A stretch of 64,000 nucleotides of DNA from JBQLZQ01 sp052168355 (GCA_052168355.1 JBQLZQ010000001.1:1-64000), one strand, 5' to 3'; positions 18,906 through 28,042 are shown, counted from the first letter of the stretch. Made by a program: numbers and translations. The notes: a model not told the origin generated them from the letters alone.

Positions 18906-21259
18906 TCCGCCGCCCGCCGTTCGGCCAGCCGGGTACGCAACGCCTCGACCGCCATCAGCACCCGCTCGGGCGTCGCCGGAGCATCCAGGCGCGGCGACAG
19001 GCGGTGGTCGCCGACGGCGGCGACCGCGTCCTTGAGCGCCAGATAGGCGGCGATGGCCAGCATCAGGGGCGGTTCGCCCGTCGCCTTGGACCGGTGCACG
19101 GCGTTCTCGGGGTTGGGGGCGTCGGTCAGCAGCGTCACCCGGAAGTCCTCCGGCAGGTCGCGGGCGGTCGGGATCTTGTAGGTCGACGGCGCGTGGGTGC
19201 GCAGCCTTCCCTGCCCGTCCCACCACAGCTCCTCCGTCGTCAGCCAGCCCACGCCCTGGACAAAGCCGCCCTCCACCTGGCCCAGATCGATGGCCGGGTT
19301 GATGGACCGTCCGCAATCGTGCAGCAGGTCGGCCCGCAGGTGCCGGTATTCACCGGTCAGGGTGTCGATTTCCATCTCGCTGACCGCCGCGCCATAGGCG
19401 AAATAATAAAAGGGCCGGCCGCGCGCCGTCTCCCGATCCCACCAGATCTTCGGGGTCCTATAGAACCCGGTCGCCGACAGGGATACCCGGTGCATGTAAG
19501 CCAGCCGGACGATCTCGGCAAAGCCGAAGGAGCGGCCGCCGACCGCCACAGTGTTGGCGCCGAAGACCACCGCGCCCGGATCGACCTTGAAATGCCCGGC
19601 GCAGAAATCGACCAGCCGGTTCTTGATCGCCCGCGCGGCGTTGAGCGCCGCCATGCCGTTAAGATCGGTGCCCGACGAGGCGGCGGTCGGCGAGGTGTTG
19701 GGCACCTTGCCCGTGCTGGTCGCGACGATCCGCACCCGGTCGAGATCGATCTGGAATTCCTCGGCTACGATCTGGGCGACCTTGATGTAGACCCCCTGCC
19801 CCATCTCCGTCCCGCCGTGGGACAGCTGCACCGACCCGTCGGTATAGACATGGACCAGGGCGCCGGCCTGGTTGAGATGGGTGGCGGTGAAGGAAATGCC
19901 GAACTTGACCGGGGTCATGGCCAGGCCGCGCTTGCGCGTCGGGTGGGAGGCGTTGAAGGCGTCGATGGCCCGGCGCCGGGCCCAATAGTCGCTGCTGGTC
20001 TCGAGCTGCTCCATCAGGTCCGGCAGGATGTTGTCGGTCACCTTCTGGTGGTAGGGGGTGATGTCGCGCGGCGCCCCACCGTAGAGGTTCAGCCGGCGCA
20101 CCGTCAGCGGGTCGAGCCGCAGATGGCGGGCGATTTCGTCCACCACGTACTCGATGGCGACCATCCCCTGCGGGCCGCCGAACCCCCGGAAGGCGGTGTT
20201 GCTGACCGTATGGGTCTTGCAGCGGTGGCCGGTGATGGTGGCGTTGCCGAGGTAGTATGCGTTGTCGGCGTGGAACATGGCCCGGTCGACGACGGCGTTG
20301 GACAGGTCGGGCGACATGCCGCAGCGCCCCGCCAATTCCATGTCCGCGCCGTGGATCCGCCCCTCGGCGTCGAAGCCGATATCGTAGCGGACAAAGAAAT
20401 CGTGCCGCTTGCCGGTCATCAGCATGTCGTCGTCGCGGTCGAGCCGCAGCTTGACCGGCCGTCCCGTGCGGTCGGCCAGAAGCGACGCGATGCAGGCGAT
20501 CAACGCCGGCTGGGTCTCCTTGCCGCCAAAGCCGCCGCCCATCCGCCGCACCTCCACGGTCACCGCGTGGTCGGGGCGGCCCAGCACCTTGGCGATGAGG
20601 TGCTGCACCTCCGACGGATGCTGGGTGGAGGAATGGACCAGCAAGTCGCCGTCCTCGCCCGGCAGGGCGTAGGCGATCTGGCCTTCCAGGTAAAAATGAT
20701 CCTGGCCGCCGATGGTGACCTCGCCGCGCAGCCGGTGCGGGGCGGCGGCCAGGGCGGCCGCGCTGTCGCCCAAACGCATGGTCAGGCTGGGCGAGACGAA
20801 ATGGCGCTTCTCCAGCGCCGCCTCGGCGGTCAGGATAGCGGGCAGGTCCTCATAGTCGACCTTGATCAGGGCGGCGGCATGGCGGGCCTGGTCCAGTGTT
20901 TCGGCGGCCACCGCGGCCACCGCCTGGCCCGCGTACTCGACCCGGTCGACGGCCAGGACCGGATCGCCGGGGAAGACCGGGCCGATATCGACCGCGCCCG
21001 GCACGTTGGCGGCGGTGATCACGGCATGGACGCCGGGCGCGGCCCGAGCGGCACTCGGGTCGATCCCTCTTATGATCGCGTGGGCCCGGTCCGACATCAG
21101 CACATGGGCCATCAGGGTGCCGGGCAACTCGGGTATGTCGTCGGTGTACCGCGCTTCCCCGGTCGCATGCTTGGCGGCGCTGTCGTGCGGGATCGCCTCG
21201 GTCACGCCGCCGCGGATGGGCGCGCCCCGCCCCCGAGCGCTGTCGCCGCCGTCAGCCAT
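18902..21259 (-). CDS. xdhB: Xanthine dehydrogenase, molybdopterin-binding subunit XdhB
   Basis: XdhB hydroxylates hypoxanthine and xanthine to urate at a Mo-sulfido cofactor. The 785 residues match the family. Visible motifs are GEARYTDDIPELPGTL (about 34-49), GGQDHFYLEGQ near 190, RRMGGGFGGKETQ (Moco binding), ELAGRCGMSPDLSNAV, NTAFRGFGGPQGM (substrate-site Arg), and the catalytic Glu region in the C-terminal half, HGGTEMGQGVYIKVAQI. It has no FeS or FAD domain; those are in XdhA, whose end overlaps this start by 8 bp. It assembles with XdhA as a cytoplasmic heterotetramer. Confidence 0.95.
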   Translation of the reverse strand: MADGGDSARGRGAPIRGGVTEAIPHDSAAKHATGEARYTDDIPELPGTLMAHVLMSDRAHAIIRGIDPSAARAAPGVHAVITAANVPGAVDIGPVFPGDPVLAVDRVEYAGQAVAAVAAETLDQARHAAALIKVDYEDLPAILTAEAALEKRHFVSPSLTMRLGDSAAALAAAPHRLRGEVTIGGQDHFYLEGQIAYALPGEDGDLLVHSSTQHPSEVQHLIAKVLGRPDHAVTVEVRRMGGGFGGKETQPALIACIASLLADRTGRPVKLRLDRDDDMLMTGKRHDFFVRYDIGFDAEGRIHGADMELAGRCGMSPDLSNAVVDRAMFHADNAYYLGNATITGHRCKTHTVSNTAFRGFGGPQGMVAIEYVVDEIARHLRLDPLTVRRLNLYGGAPRDITPYHQKVTDNILPDLMEQLETSSDYWARRRAIDAFNASHPTRKRGLAMTPVKFGISFTATHLNQAGALVHVYTDGSVQLSHGGTEMGQGVYIKVAQIVAEEFQIDLDRVRIVATSTGKVPNTSPTAASSGTDLNGMAALNAARAIKNRLVDFCAGHFKVDPGAVVFGANTVAVGGRSFGFAEIVRLAYMHRVSLSATGFYRTPKIWWDRETARGRPFYYFAYGAAVSEMEIDTLTGEYRHLRADLLHDCGRSINPAIDLGQVEGGFVQGVGWLTTEELWWDGQGRLRTHAPSTYKIPTARDLPEDFRVTLLTDAPNPENAVHRSKATGEPPLMLAIAAYLALKDAVAAVGDHRLSPRLDAPATPERVLMAVEALRTRLAERRAAE

Positions 21260-22712
21260 CGGCCGCCTCCGCCGACGGCTGGCCGGTCGTTTCCTCGTAG
21301 AACCGCAGCAGCAGGTTGCGGGCCACCAGACGGCGGTAATCCCGGCTGGCTCGCATGTCGGTCATCGGGTCGAAATCCTCGTCCATCCGGGCCATGGCCC
21401 CGACCGCCGTTTCCAGGCTCCAGGGGCGCCCGACGACGAACGCCTCGACCAGACCGGCCCGCTTGGGCACGGCCGCCATGCCGCCAAAGGCGGCGCGGAA
21501 ATCCGATACAAGGCCGCCGTCCAGGCTCAGGGAAAAGCCGGCGCAGACGGCGGAGATGTCCTGGTCCAACCGCTTGGACACCTTGTAGACGGCAAAGTGC
21601 CGGGCCGGGTCGGCGGCCGGGAACCGAACCCGTTCCACCACCTCGCCCGGTCGCAGGGTGGTTTTGCGATAGGCCAGAAAGAACTCCTCCAGCGGCATCT
21701 CCCGCCGGTCGCCGCCCCCGTTGAGCACCAGGGTGGCGCCCAGCGCGATCAGCGGCGGCATGCTGTCGCCGATGGGCGAGCCGTTGGCGATGTTGCCGCC
21801 GATGGTGCCGCAGTTGCGGATCTGGTCGGACCCCAGGCGACGCAGCATCACGCCGAAACCGGGATAGTGCCGGGCGATGACCGGCAGCGCCTCGGCGTAG
21901 GTGACGGCCGCGCCGATGTCGATCGTCCCGTCCCGCTCGACGATGCCCTGAAGCTCGGCCACGCCGCCCAGATAGATCACCGGGTTCAGCCGCTTGTGCT
22001 GCTTGGTCACCCACAGCCCGACATCGGTGCCGCCGGCCAGCAGCGTGGCGTCCGGCGCGGCATCCAGCACCGCCGCCAGTTCGGTCAAATTGCGGGGCGC
22101 GACATAGATGCCACGGGGACCGGTCAACGACGCCGGCGTCGACCGGCGCAGGCCGCGCAGCGCCGCCATTGTTTCCGGTTCGGCTGCCGTAAACCGGTCG
22201 ACGCGGCCATCGCAGGCCATGGCGGCGGCGGCGTCCAGGATCGGGCGATACCCGGTGCAGCGACACAGGTTTCCGGCCAGGGCGTCGAGGGTTTCCTCCC
22301 GGTCGTCCGGATCGGCGTTGGCGTCGTGGAAGCGCGCGAACAGGGCCATGACGAACCCCGGCGTGCAGAACCCGCACTGGGATCCGTGATGATCGACCAT
22401 CGCCCGCTGCACCGGGTGCAGCGTGCCGTCGGGGTCTTTCAGGTGTTCGACCGTGAGAAGCTGCCGCCCGTCCAGCACCGGCACGAACTGGATACAGGCG
22501 TTGACCGCCCGATAGACCATTCTCTCCTGTCCGTCCGAACCGTCTAGATCGCCCAGAACGACGGTGCAGGCGCCGCAGTCGCCTTCCGCGCAGCCTTCCT
22601 TGGTGCCGGTCATGCCCCGGGCGCGCAGCCACTGCATGACCGTCACGGTCGGGTCGATATCCGTGACCGTCTCGGCCCGGTCGCCCAGAAGAAAGCGGAT
22701 GCCGTTCGCCAT
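21252..22712 (-). CDS. xdhA: Xanthine dehydrogenase, [2Fe-2S]/FAD subunit XdhA
   Basis: XdhA relays electrons from XdhB through two [2Fe-2S] clusters and FAD to NAD+. The 486-residue protein has an N-terminal plant-type ferredoxin domain (GCAEGDCGACTVVL plus a later Cys in VNACIQFVPVL), the helical second cluster domain (SQCGFCTPGFVMAL and GNLCRCTGYRPI), and the FAD domain (LLAGGTDVGLWV, RNCGTIGGNIANGSPIGDS) with its C-terminal CO-dehydrogenase-flavoprotein part. ATG 22712 is chosen because a candidate promoter (-10 at 22749-22754) would place the transcription start at about 22742, excluding an upstream in-frame start at 22760. It heads xdhA-xdhB-xdhC-putA. Confidence 0.95.
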   Translation of the reverse strand: MANGIRFLLGDRAETVTDIDPTVTVMQWLRARGMTGTKEGCAEGDCGACTVVLGDLDGSDGQERMVYRAVNACIQFVPVLDGRQLLTVEHLKDPDGTLHPVQRAMVDHHGSQCGFCTPGFVMALFARFHDANADPDDREETLDALAGNLCRCTGYRPILDAAAAMACDGRVDRFTAAEPETMAALRGLRRSTPASLTGPRGIYVAPRNLTELAAVLDAAPDATLLAGGTDVGLWVTKQHKRLNPVIYLGGVAELQGIVERDGTIDIGAAVTYAEALPVIARHYPGFGVMLRRLGSDQIRNCGTIGGNIANGSPIGDSMPPLIALGATLVLNGGGDRREMPLEEFFLAYRKTTLRPGEVVERVRFPAADPARHFAVYKVSKRLDQDISAVCAGFSLSLDGGLVSDFRAAFGGMAAVPKRAGLVEAFVVGRPWSLETAVGAMARMDEDFDPMTDMRASRDYRRLVARNLLLRFYEETTGQPSAEAADG

Positions 22713-22748
22713 GCGCGTCGTCCCGTTGCTCCGCCTCGATACATCCCG

Positions 22749-22777
22749 ATTATCCGTCAAGCCGCTACGCGCCGCAA
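22749..22777 (-). promoter_or_regulatory. Candidate sigma70 promoter of the xdhA-xdhB-xdhC-putA operon
   Basis: Read on the minus strand: -35 TTGCGG (22777-22772), a 17-bp spacer, and -10 GATAAT (22754-22749). Transcription would begin near 22742, leaving a leader of about 30 nt before the xdhA ATG. The promoter lies in the 122-bp space shared with divergent uraD, so joint control by a purine-responsive regulator is plausible. No regulator gene is adjacent. Confidence 0.5.
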
Positions 22778-22798
22778 CGCATCATCCCAAGGCCACCC

Positions 22799-22829
22799 TT
22801 GCCGGAATGCGGCCGACCTGCTGTGATAT
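22799..22829 (+). promoter_or_regulatory. Candidate promoter of uraD, possibly giving a leaderless transcript
   Basis: TTGCCG (22799-22804) is followed after 17 bp by TGTGAT (22822-22827), which overlaps TGATAT (22824-22829). The uraD ATG is at 22835, so transcription would start on or within a base or two of the start codon. No Shine-Dalgarno sequence is visible before this ATG, consistent with a leaderless mRNA. Confidence 0.4.
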
Positions 22830-22834
22830 GACCC

Positions 22835-23374
22835 ATGAAGGAACCGCTGCCCCTGTCCATCCTCAACACCATACCGGCGGACAATTTCGTCGCTCTGTTG
22901 GGCGGCGTGTTCGAGGATTCCCCGTGGGTGGCCGAAAAGGCCGCGGCCGGCCGGCCCTATTCCAGCGTCGGCGTGCTGCACGACGCCATGGTGGCGGCGG
23001 TCCGGCAGGCCGATCCGGCGCTTCAGGACGCGCTGATCGCCGCTCACCCGGACCTTGCCGGCAAGGCGGCCCGCGCCGGAACCCTGACGGAGGCGTCGAC
23101 CCACGAGCAGGCGGGGGCCGGGCTGGACAGGCTGACCGACGCCGAATACGAACGCTTCGACAGGGCCAACAGCGCGTATCTCCAGAAATTCGGATTTCCC
23201 TTCATCATCGCCGTCAAGGGCCATGATAAACATAGTATTTTGAACGCCTTCGACCAGCGCCTAAAGCATGACCTCAAGACCGAGAGGCAGACGGCGCTGA
23301 CCGAGATCGCGCGCATCGCGCGTCATCGCCTGGCCTCCCTGGTCGAGGACGAAATGACCCCGGTCGGCGGGTAG
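22835..23374 (+). CDS. uraD: 2-oxo-4-hydroxy-4-carboxy-5-ureidoimidazoline (OHCU) decarboxylase
   Basis: UraD converts OHCU, the product of UraH, to S-allantoin in urate degradation. The 179-residue all-helical protein shows the family pattern: NTIPADNFVALLGGVFEDSPWVAEKA near the N-terminus (split by length), the catalytic-His region AAHPDLAGKAARAG, the conserved LTEASTHEQAGAGLDRL segment, NSAYLQKFGFPFIIAVKG and the late Arg-rich helix EIARIARHRLASLV. The putative catalytic His is in AAHPDLAG. It is divergent from xdhA and 7 nt upstream of uraH. There is no visible ribosome-binding site; see the promoter entry. Confidence 0.92.
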   Translation: MKEPLPLSILNTIPADNFVALLGGVFEDSPWVAEKAAAGRPYSSVGVLHDAMVAAVRQADPALQDALIAAHPDLAGKAARAGTLTEASTHEQAGAGLDRLTDAEYERFDRANSAYLQKFGFPFIIAVKGHDKHSILNAFDQRLKHDLKTERQTALTEIARIARHRLASLVEDEMTPVGG

Positions 23375-23381
23375 GAAAACA

Positions 23382-23738
23382 ATGACGGGCCGTCTGACCA
23401 CCCATGTCCTGGATACCGCGCAGGGCCGCCCCGCCGCCGGCCTTGTGATCCGATTGAGCCGGATCACGACCCGGGAAACGATCGCGGTCGCCAAGGCGAC
23501 GACCAACGCCGACGGCCGTACCGACCGGCCGCTGCTGGAGGGGGACGGTTTTACCGCCGGGCAGTACGAGCTTCTGTTCGCGGCCGGGGACTATTTTCGC
23601 GGCGAGGGCCTGATGCTGTCCGATCCGCCGTTCCTGGACCTTATTCCGATCCGCTTCGCCCTGGCGGCGGGAAGCGGCAACTACCACGTGCCCCTGCTGC
23701 TGTCGCCCTGGAGCTACAGCACCTACCGGGGCAGTTGA
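23382..23738 (+). CDS. uraH: 5-hydroxyisourate hydrolase (transthyretin-like)
   Basis: UraH hydrolyses 5-hydroxyisourate, the product of urate oxidase, to OHCU. The 118-residue transthyretin-like protein starts with LTTHVLDTAQGRPAAGL (active-site His in TTHVLD), has TNADGRTDRPLL with the substrate Arg, PFLDLIPIRF, NYHVPLLLSPWSYSTYRGS, and ends in the diagnostic YRGS tetrapeptide that separates HIU hydrolases from vertebrate transthyretin. It follows uraD by 7 nt, with TAGGAAA as ribosome-binding site. The preceding enzyme, urate oxidase, is not next to it but is encoded as puuD near 63 kb. Confidence 0.95.
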   Translation: MTGRLTTHVLDTAQGRPAAGLVIRLSRITTRETIAVAKATTNADGRTDRPLLEGDGFTAGQYELLFAAGDYFRGEGLMLSDPPFLDLIPIRFALAAGSGNYHVPLLLSPWSYSTYRGS

Positions 23739-23752
23739 GCCTACGGTCAGGT

Positions 23753-25027
23753 CTACGGCGGAAGTTCCCCGCCAGCCATCTGGACCAGGGCGTGGGTCAG
23801 CACCCGGGCGCCGGCCGCCAGATCCTCCGGCGTCGCGCTTTCAGCCGGGTTGTGGCTGATCCCGTTGGCGCACGGCACAAAGATCATGGCGGTGGGGCAC
23901 AGCAGCGCCAGGTTCTTGGCGTCGTGACCGGCCCCGGACGGCAGGTCGCGGAACGGCAGATCGAGGTCGGCGGCCGCCGACCGGACCGCCCGCACCGTAT
24001 CGGCCGGGAAGATTGTCGGTTCGTTGCGCTGGGTTTCGGTGACGTTCACGCGGCACGGGCCCACATGGTCGCGGCACAGGGACGCCACCGCGTCACCCAA
24101 CCGCGCCAGAACACCGGCATCGGGGTGGCGGAAATCGATGGTGAAGACCACCCGCGCCGGCACCGTATTGGGCGATCCAGGTTCCACCACGAAGCGGCCG
24201 ACGGTGAAGCGGACGATGTCATCGGGATCGGCCATGCTGACCCGCAGAGCATGGACCATGTCGAGGGCGGCGACCAGGGCGTCGCGCCGCCTGGCCACCG
24301 GCGTGGTGCCGGCATGGGCGGCCTCGCCCTCGACCTCGACCGTGAACCAGCGCTGCCCCTGGATCCCGGTGACGACGCCGATGGGCACGCCTTCGGCTTC
24401 CAGCACCGGTCCCTGCTCGATATGGGCCTCGAGATAGCCGGCGACCGGCACGCCGAGGGGCCGGGCGACCGCGGCCGGCGTCGCAAGGCGCATCGCCTCC
24501 AGCGTATCGCCGATGGCCACGCCGTCCACGTCGCGGCACGCCAGTGCCCGCTCCAGCGCATCCACGCCGGCGAAGACGGACGACCCGGTGAGACCGGGGG
24601 CGAAGCGCGATCCCTCCTCGTTGACCCAGGCCACGGCCTCGACCGGGCGGTGGGTCCGGATCCCCGCCTCGGCCATCGCCTGGAGCGCCTCGAAGGCGGC
24701 CAGCACGCCGTAGATACCGTCGAAGCGACCGCCCATGGGCTGGCTGTCCATATGGCTGCCGGCCAGGATCGGCGCGGCCCCCGCGTCCGTGCCGTCGCGG
24801 CGGACATAGAGGTTGGTGATCGGGTCGACGAACAGGCCGAACCCCAGCGCCGCCGCCCACCCGGCCAGGGCGGAGCGGGAGGCCGCGTCTTCCGCCGAGA
24901 AGGCCTGGCGGTCGACGCCGCCATCGGAACGGGCGCCAAACCCGGCCATGATCATGTGCCGGTCCCACAGCCGCCGTTGATCGACCCGATCCGCCGCGGC
25001 CCGCGCCGCCGCCCGCCATGATTCCAT
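23753..25027 (-). CDS. M20-family amidohydrolase, allantoate-amidohydrolase-like (AllC/HyuC/UAH family)
   Basis: A Zn- or Mn-dependent amidase removing a carbamoyl or ureido group; in this context allantoate is the likeliest substrate, though N-carbamoyl-amino acids or ureidoglycolate are possible. The 424-residue protein shows metal ligands in AGSHMDSQPMGGRFDG and VAWVNEEGSRFAPG, EAHIEQGPVLE, the dimer-domain His in GEAAHAGTTP, SGAGHDAKNLA and the C-terminal ligand His in GISHNPAE. ATG 25027 matches the family N-terminus (MESWRAAARAAADRVDQRRLW). It lies 19 nt downstream of the antiporter gene on the same strand and converges with uraH, whose pathway it would continue. No allantoinase is in the window. 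Confidence 0.85.
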   Translation of the reverse strand: MESWRAAARAAADRVDQRRLWDRHMIMAGFGARSDGGVDRQAFSAEDAASRSALAGWAAALGFGLFVDPITNLYVRRDGTDAGAAPILAGSHMDSQPMGGRFDGIYGVLAAFEALQAMAEAGIRTHRPVEAVAWVNEEGSRFAPGLTGSSVFAGVDALERALACRDVDGVAIGDTLEAMRLATPAAVARPLGVPVAGYLEAHIEQGPVLEAEGVPIGVVTGIQGQRWFTVEVEGEAAHAGTTPVARRRDALVAALDMVHALRVSMADPDDIVRFTVGRFVVEPGSPNTVPARVVFTIDFRHPDAGVLARLGDAVASLCRDHVGPCRVNVTETQRNEPTIFPADTVRAVRSAAADLDLPFRDLPSGAGHDAKNLALLCPTAMIFVPCANGISHNPAESATPEDLAAGARVLTHALVQMAGGELPP

Positions 25028-25046
25028 TATCGGTTCCCGTGCCGTG

Positions 25047-27545
25047 TCATTCGGCGCCCGCCGTGGCCCGCCGGTTGTGGTCCAGCCTGGCATCGGCGAC
25101 GGCGCTGATCCGCTCGCGGATGTCGGGGTTGGCCTTGAGGAACCGCCGGAAATCGCGGCCGCTGAGCGCCAGCAGCCGGCAATAGGCAATGGCCGTCACC
25201 GTGGCGCTGCGCCGCCGGGCCGAGAGCAGGCCCAACTCGCCGAAGAAATCGCCCCGGCCCAGGCGCACCGGGGCGCCGGGGATCGCCACCTCGACCGCGC
25301 CGGACGAAATGAAATACATGGCGTCGGCCCGCTCCCCCACCGTGATCAGCCGTTCGCCGGGATAGGCCAGGCGGGGCGTCATCATCGCGGTCAGGTCCCG
25401 GAGCTTTTCGTCGCTGAGATCCTCGAACATCGGGAAGCGGCGGACCAGATCGCCGGTGTGGAGCCCCAGATCCAGGCGCGGTCGGGTGCCCATGGCGCCC
25501 CAGGCCCGCCGCAGCCGGGCCTGAAGATGCAGATGGACCTCCTGGCTGATGAGCGTTTCCTGAAGCAGGATCCGGTATTCGGTCTCTTCCATGCGCAGCG
25601 CGGCGCGGCGCAGAAAGCGGTCTTCCAGGACCCTCGCATAGTCGGGGTACTGCAGGCGCATCGCCGCCAGGGCCTGGTCGTATTGATCGCGCCGCTCGGT
25701 CAGCACCGCGCCCAGCCGCGCGCAGACCGCCCGGCCGAACAGCGGCGACAGCTTGGCGTCGTTAAAGGCAATCAGTTCGCCCAGCACCATGCGGCCGATC
25801 ACCAGCCGCTCGAACCGGTCGCCCAGACCCCGTTCAAGCGGCCGCTCGATGGACAGAAACCGATGGGCGCTGTTGGCCAGCCGCAGCTTCGGCCCCAGCT
25901 TCAGGGCCCGCCGCGCCGCCTTGGCGTACCCGTCGCCGCCCTGGGCCTTGACGCCGTCCCGCAGCCGCCCGGCATCGGCCAGCAGCCGATCCGCCGCGCG
26001 GCGCGAGACCGTGCCGTCGGCGAAGTGGGTGCGGTACAGCTCCTCCTCCCGGTTGGCCAGCGCGGCAAGCCCGACCTTGAGCTGGTCCTCGAAGGTCAGG
26101 TGCCGCGACACCTCCTCGTCGCCGACATCGGGGATGCCGGTATAGGCATTGAGCACTGCGGTCCGGACATCGTCGGGGATGCGGTGGTTCTCGGCCGTCT
26201 CGCCGATCTTGTCCCGGACGCTCCCCAGCGCCAGGGCGATGGCCCGGTCGCGCATCACCACGTCGACTGGGGACAGCTGGTCCAGCCGCAGCAGTCGGAT
26301 CACCACACGCAGGGTGGTGGCGTTGACCAGCAGCGTGAACAGCACGAAGCCCGTGGCCAGAACGGCCACGAAGCGCTTGATGTCCGGCGACAAGGACGGG
26401 TGTTCGGTGACGGCCAGGGCCAGCGCCAGGGTCACCGCCCCGCGCAGCCCCCCCCACAGGATTACCGCCTTATAGGCGCCGTCGACCCGTTCGGCCATGC
26501 GGGCCAGGCTGAGCAGCGGCAGCAGCCCGTACAGAACGGCGGCGCGGGCGGCCGTCGCCGCCGCTACCAGCACCAGCAGCAGACCGACGTCGCCCAGGCT
26601 GACATCGTCCAGGAACCGTGGCACCAGCATGGAGGCAAACAGGAAGATGAGGCTGGACGCCCAGAAGCCGAGCTGCTGCCAGACGGCGACCAGACCCTGC
26701 CAGCTCTCGCGGGTGATCCGGGCCGGACCCAGGGACCCGACCACCAACGCCGCCGTCACCACCGCCACCACGCCGGACACGCCGACATACCGCTCGGCCA
26801 GAACGAACACCAGATAGGCCAGCGCCACGCTCAGCGTCGTTTCCGCCAAGGGCAGGTTGCGAAGCGGCGCCAGCAGCAGGATCATCAGCCGCGCGCCGAC
26901 ATACCCAACGGCCAGCCCGCCAACAAAGCTGCGCAGGAACAGCCACACGCCTTCGGCCGGCCCGATCTCCCGGCCGGTGGTCAGCAAACCCAGCAACAGC
27001 CCGAACAGGACGATGGCGGCCGCGTCGTTGAACAGGCTTTCGCCTTCGATCAGGATCGACAGCCGGCGCGGCGCCGCCAGATCGCGAAAGATGCCGATGA
27101 CCGCCACCGGGTCGGTGGTCGCCACGATCGCCCCCAGCATCAGACAGGCGATCAGCGACACGGGCGACACCAGGGACAGGGCAAAGCCGACCACCACGCT
27201 GCACACCAGCACCGCCACCACCGCCAGCAGCAGGATCGGGGCCACATCGTCGATCATGCGCCGGACATCGATGGTCAGCCCGGCCTGGAACAGCAGGATC
27301 GGCAGAAAAATATAGAGGATCACCTCGGAATTGATCGGCAGACCGGCCAGCCCGACGACCACATCGCCCAGGGCCCCCGCCCCCACCAGGGCCGAGGCGA
27401 AGGACGACAGGATCCCGACGGCGATGCCCAAAACGGCCAGCAGCACGGAGTGAGGCAGCGCCAGCCGCTCCGCCGCCGCCTGCAGCAGCCCGACCAGCGT
27501 CAACAGGGTCGCCAGAATAAAAAGGGTAAGGGCAATACTTGGCAT
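25047..27545 (-). CDS. NhaP-type Na+(K+)/H+ antiporter with C-terminal cyclic-nucleotide-binding domain
   Basis: An 832-residue inner-membrane cation/proton antiporter of the CPA1 family. About 12 membrane segments (residues about 5-410) include the cation-site motifs GAIVATTDPVAVI and LIEGESLFNDAAAIVLF and the later WGGLRGAVTLALAL. A long charged helical linker follows (about 430-690), then a cNMP-binding domain (about 695-810) with FPMFEDLSDEKL, PGERLITVGERADAMYFISSG and GRGDFFGELGLLSARRRSATV, matching the phosphate-binding cassette. The architecture resembles sperm-type NHE-like bacterial exchangers. ATG 27545 begins directly before the first membrane helix. It is followed after 19 nt by the M20 amidohydrolase. 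Confidence 0.9.
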   Translation of the reverse strand: MPSIALTLFILATLLTLVGLLQAAAERLALPHSVLLAVLGIAVGILSSFASALVGAGALGDVVVGLAGLPINSEVILYIFLPILLFQAGLTIDVRRMIDDVAPILLLAVVAVLVCSVVVGFALSLVSPVSLIACLMLGAIVATTDPVAVIGIFRDLAAPRRLSILIEGESLFNDAAAIVLFGLLLGLLTTGREIGPAEGVWLFLRSFVGGLAVGYVGARLMILLLAPLRNLPLAETTLSVALAYLVFVLAERYVGVSGVVAVVTAALVVGSLGPARITRESWQGLVAVWQQLGFWASSLIFLFASMLVPRFLDDVSLGDVGLLLVLVAAATAARAAVLYGLLPLLSLARMAERVDGAYKAVILWGGLRGAVTLALALAVTEHPSLSPDIKRFVAVLATGFVLFTLLVNATTLRVVIRLLRLDQLSPVDVVMRDRAIALALGSVRDKIGETAENHRIPDDVRTAVLNAYTGIPDVGDEEVSRHLTFEDQLKVGLAALANREEELYRTHFADGTVSRRAADRLLADAGRLRDGVKAQGGDGYAKAARRALKLGPKLRLANSAHRFLSIERPLERGLGDRFERLVIGRMVLGELIAFNDAKLSPLFGRAVCARLGAVLTERRDQYDQALAAMRLQYPDYARVLEDRFLRRAALRMEETEYRILLQETLISQEVHLHLQARLRRAWGAMGTRPRLDLGLHTGDLVRRFPMFEDLSDEKLRDLTAMMTPRLAYPGERLITVGERADAMYFISSGAVEVAIPGAPVRLGRGDFFGELGLLSARRRSATVTAIAYCRLLALSGRDFRRFLKANPDIRERISAVADARLDHNRRATAGAE

Positions 27546-27688
27546 GAACGATAGTGGTACCCGTTGCCGCAGCCGGTGCCAAGATGCTGGCCGGATCGAC
27601 GCGGTGCCCAAAAAAAGATGTGCGGCCCTGTCGGATCGCGGCGGGTTCGACCGTCCCTTGGGTGAGAGCCTCGAACGGGAGAACCGCC

Positions 27689-28042
27689 ATGCCTTATGAT
27701 CCCCATCTGGCTGACCTGATGCGCCAGACGTTGCAGGACCGTTCCGGCATCACGGAAAAGGCGATGTTCGGCAGTTTCTGCTGGTTCCTCAACGGCAACA
27801 TGCTGTGCGGGGTCGGTGTCGGGCGGTTCATGTTCCGGGTTGGCCCCGACCTGCTGGCGGCGGCCCTGGAGCACCCCGGCGCCCACCCGGTGGTATTCGG
27901 CGGACGCACCATGGGCGGGTTCGTCTGGGTCGACGCCGAGGCTTGCCGTGACGACGATCTGGACGACTGGATCGCACTGGCGTCCGGTTTTGCCGGCGCC
28001 TTGCCGCCCAAGCAAACCGCCGGTAAAGGAGAAGCACGGTGA
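27689..28042 (+). CDS. TfoX/Sxy N-terminal-domain protein
   Basis: A 117-residue soluble protein with the TfoX_N pattern: LADLMRQTL, ITEKAMFGSFCWFLNGNMLCGVG, FMFRVGP and a closing GFVWVDAEACRDDDLDDWIALA with the conserved Trp. Full-length TfoX/Sxy is a competence activator in gamma-proteobacteria, but single-domain alphaproteobacterial homologues have no proven function, so a competence role is not claimed. ATG 27689 is supported by AACGGGAG upstream. Its stop overlaps the next gene's GTG as GTGA, so the two are coupled. Confidence 0.85.
   Translation: MPYDPHLADLMRQTLQDRSGITEKAMFGSFCWFLNGNMLCGVGVGRFMFRVGPDLLAAALEHPGAHPVVFGGRTMGGFVWVDAEACRDDDLDDWIALASGFAGALPPKQTAGKGEAR

Noticed and set aside
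25044..27554. 836-codon open frame on the plus strand opposite the antiporter gene
   Set aside because: Gln/His/Arg-rich shadow frame; the opposite strand encodes a clear NhaP-cNMP antiporter.
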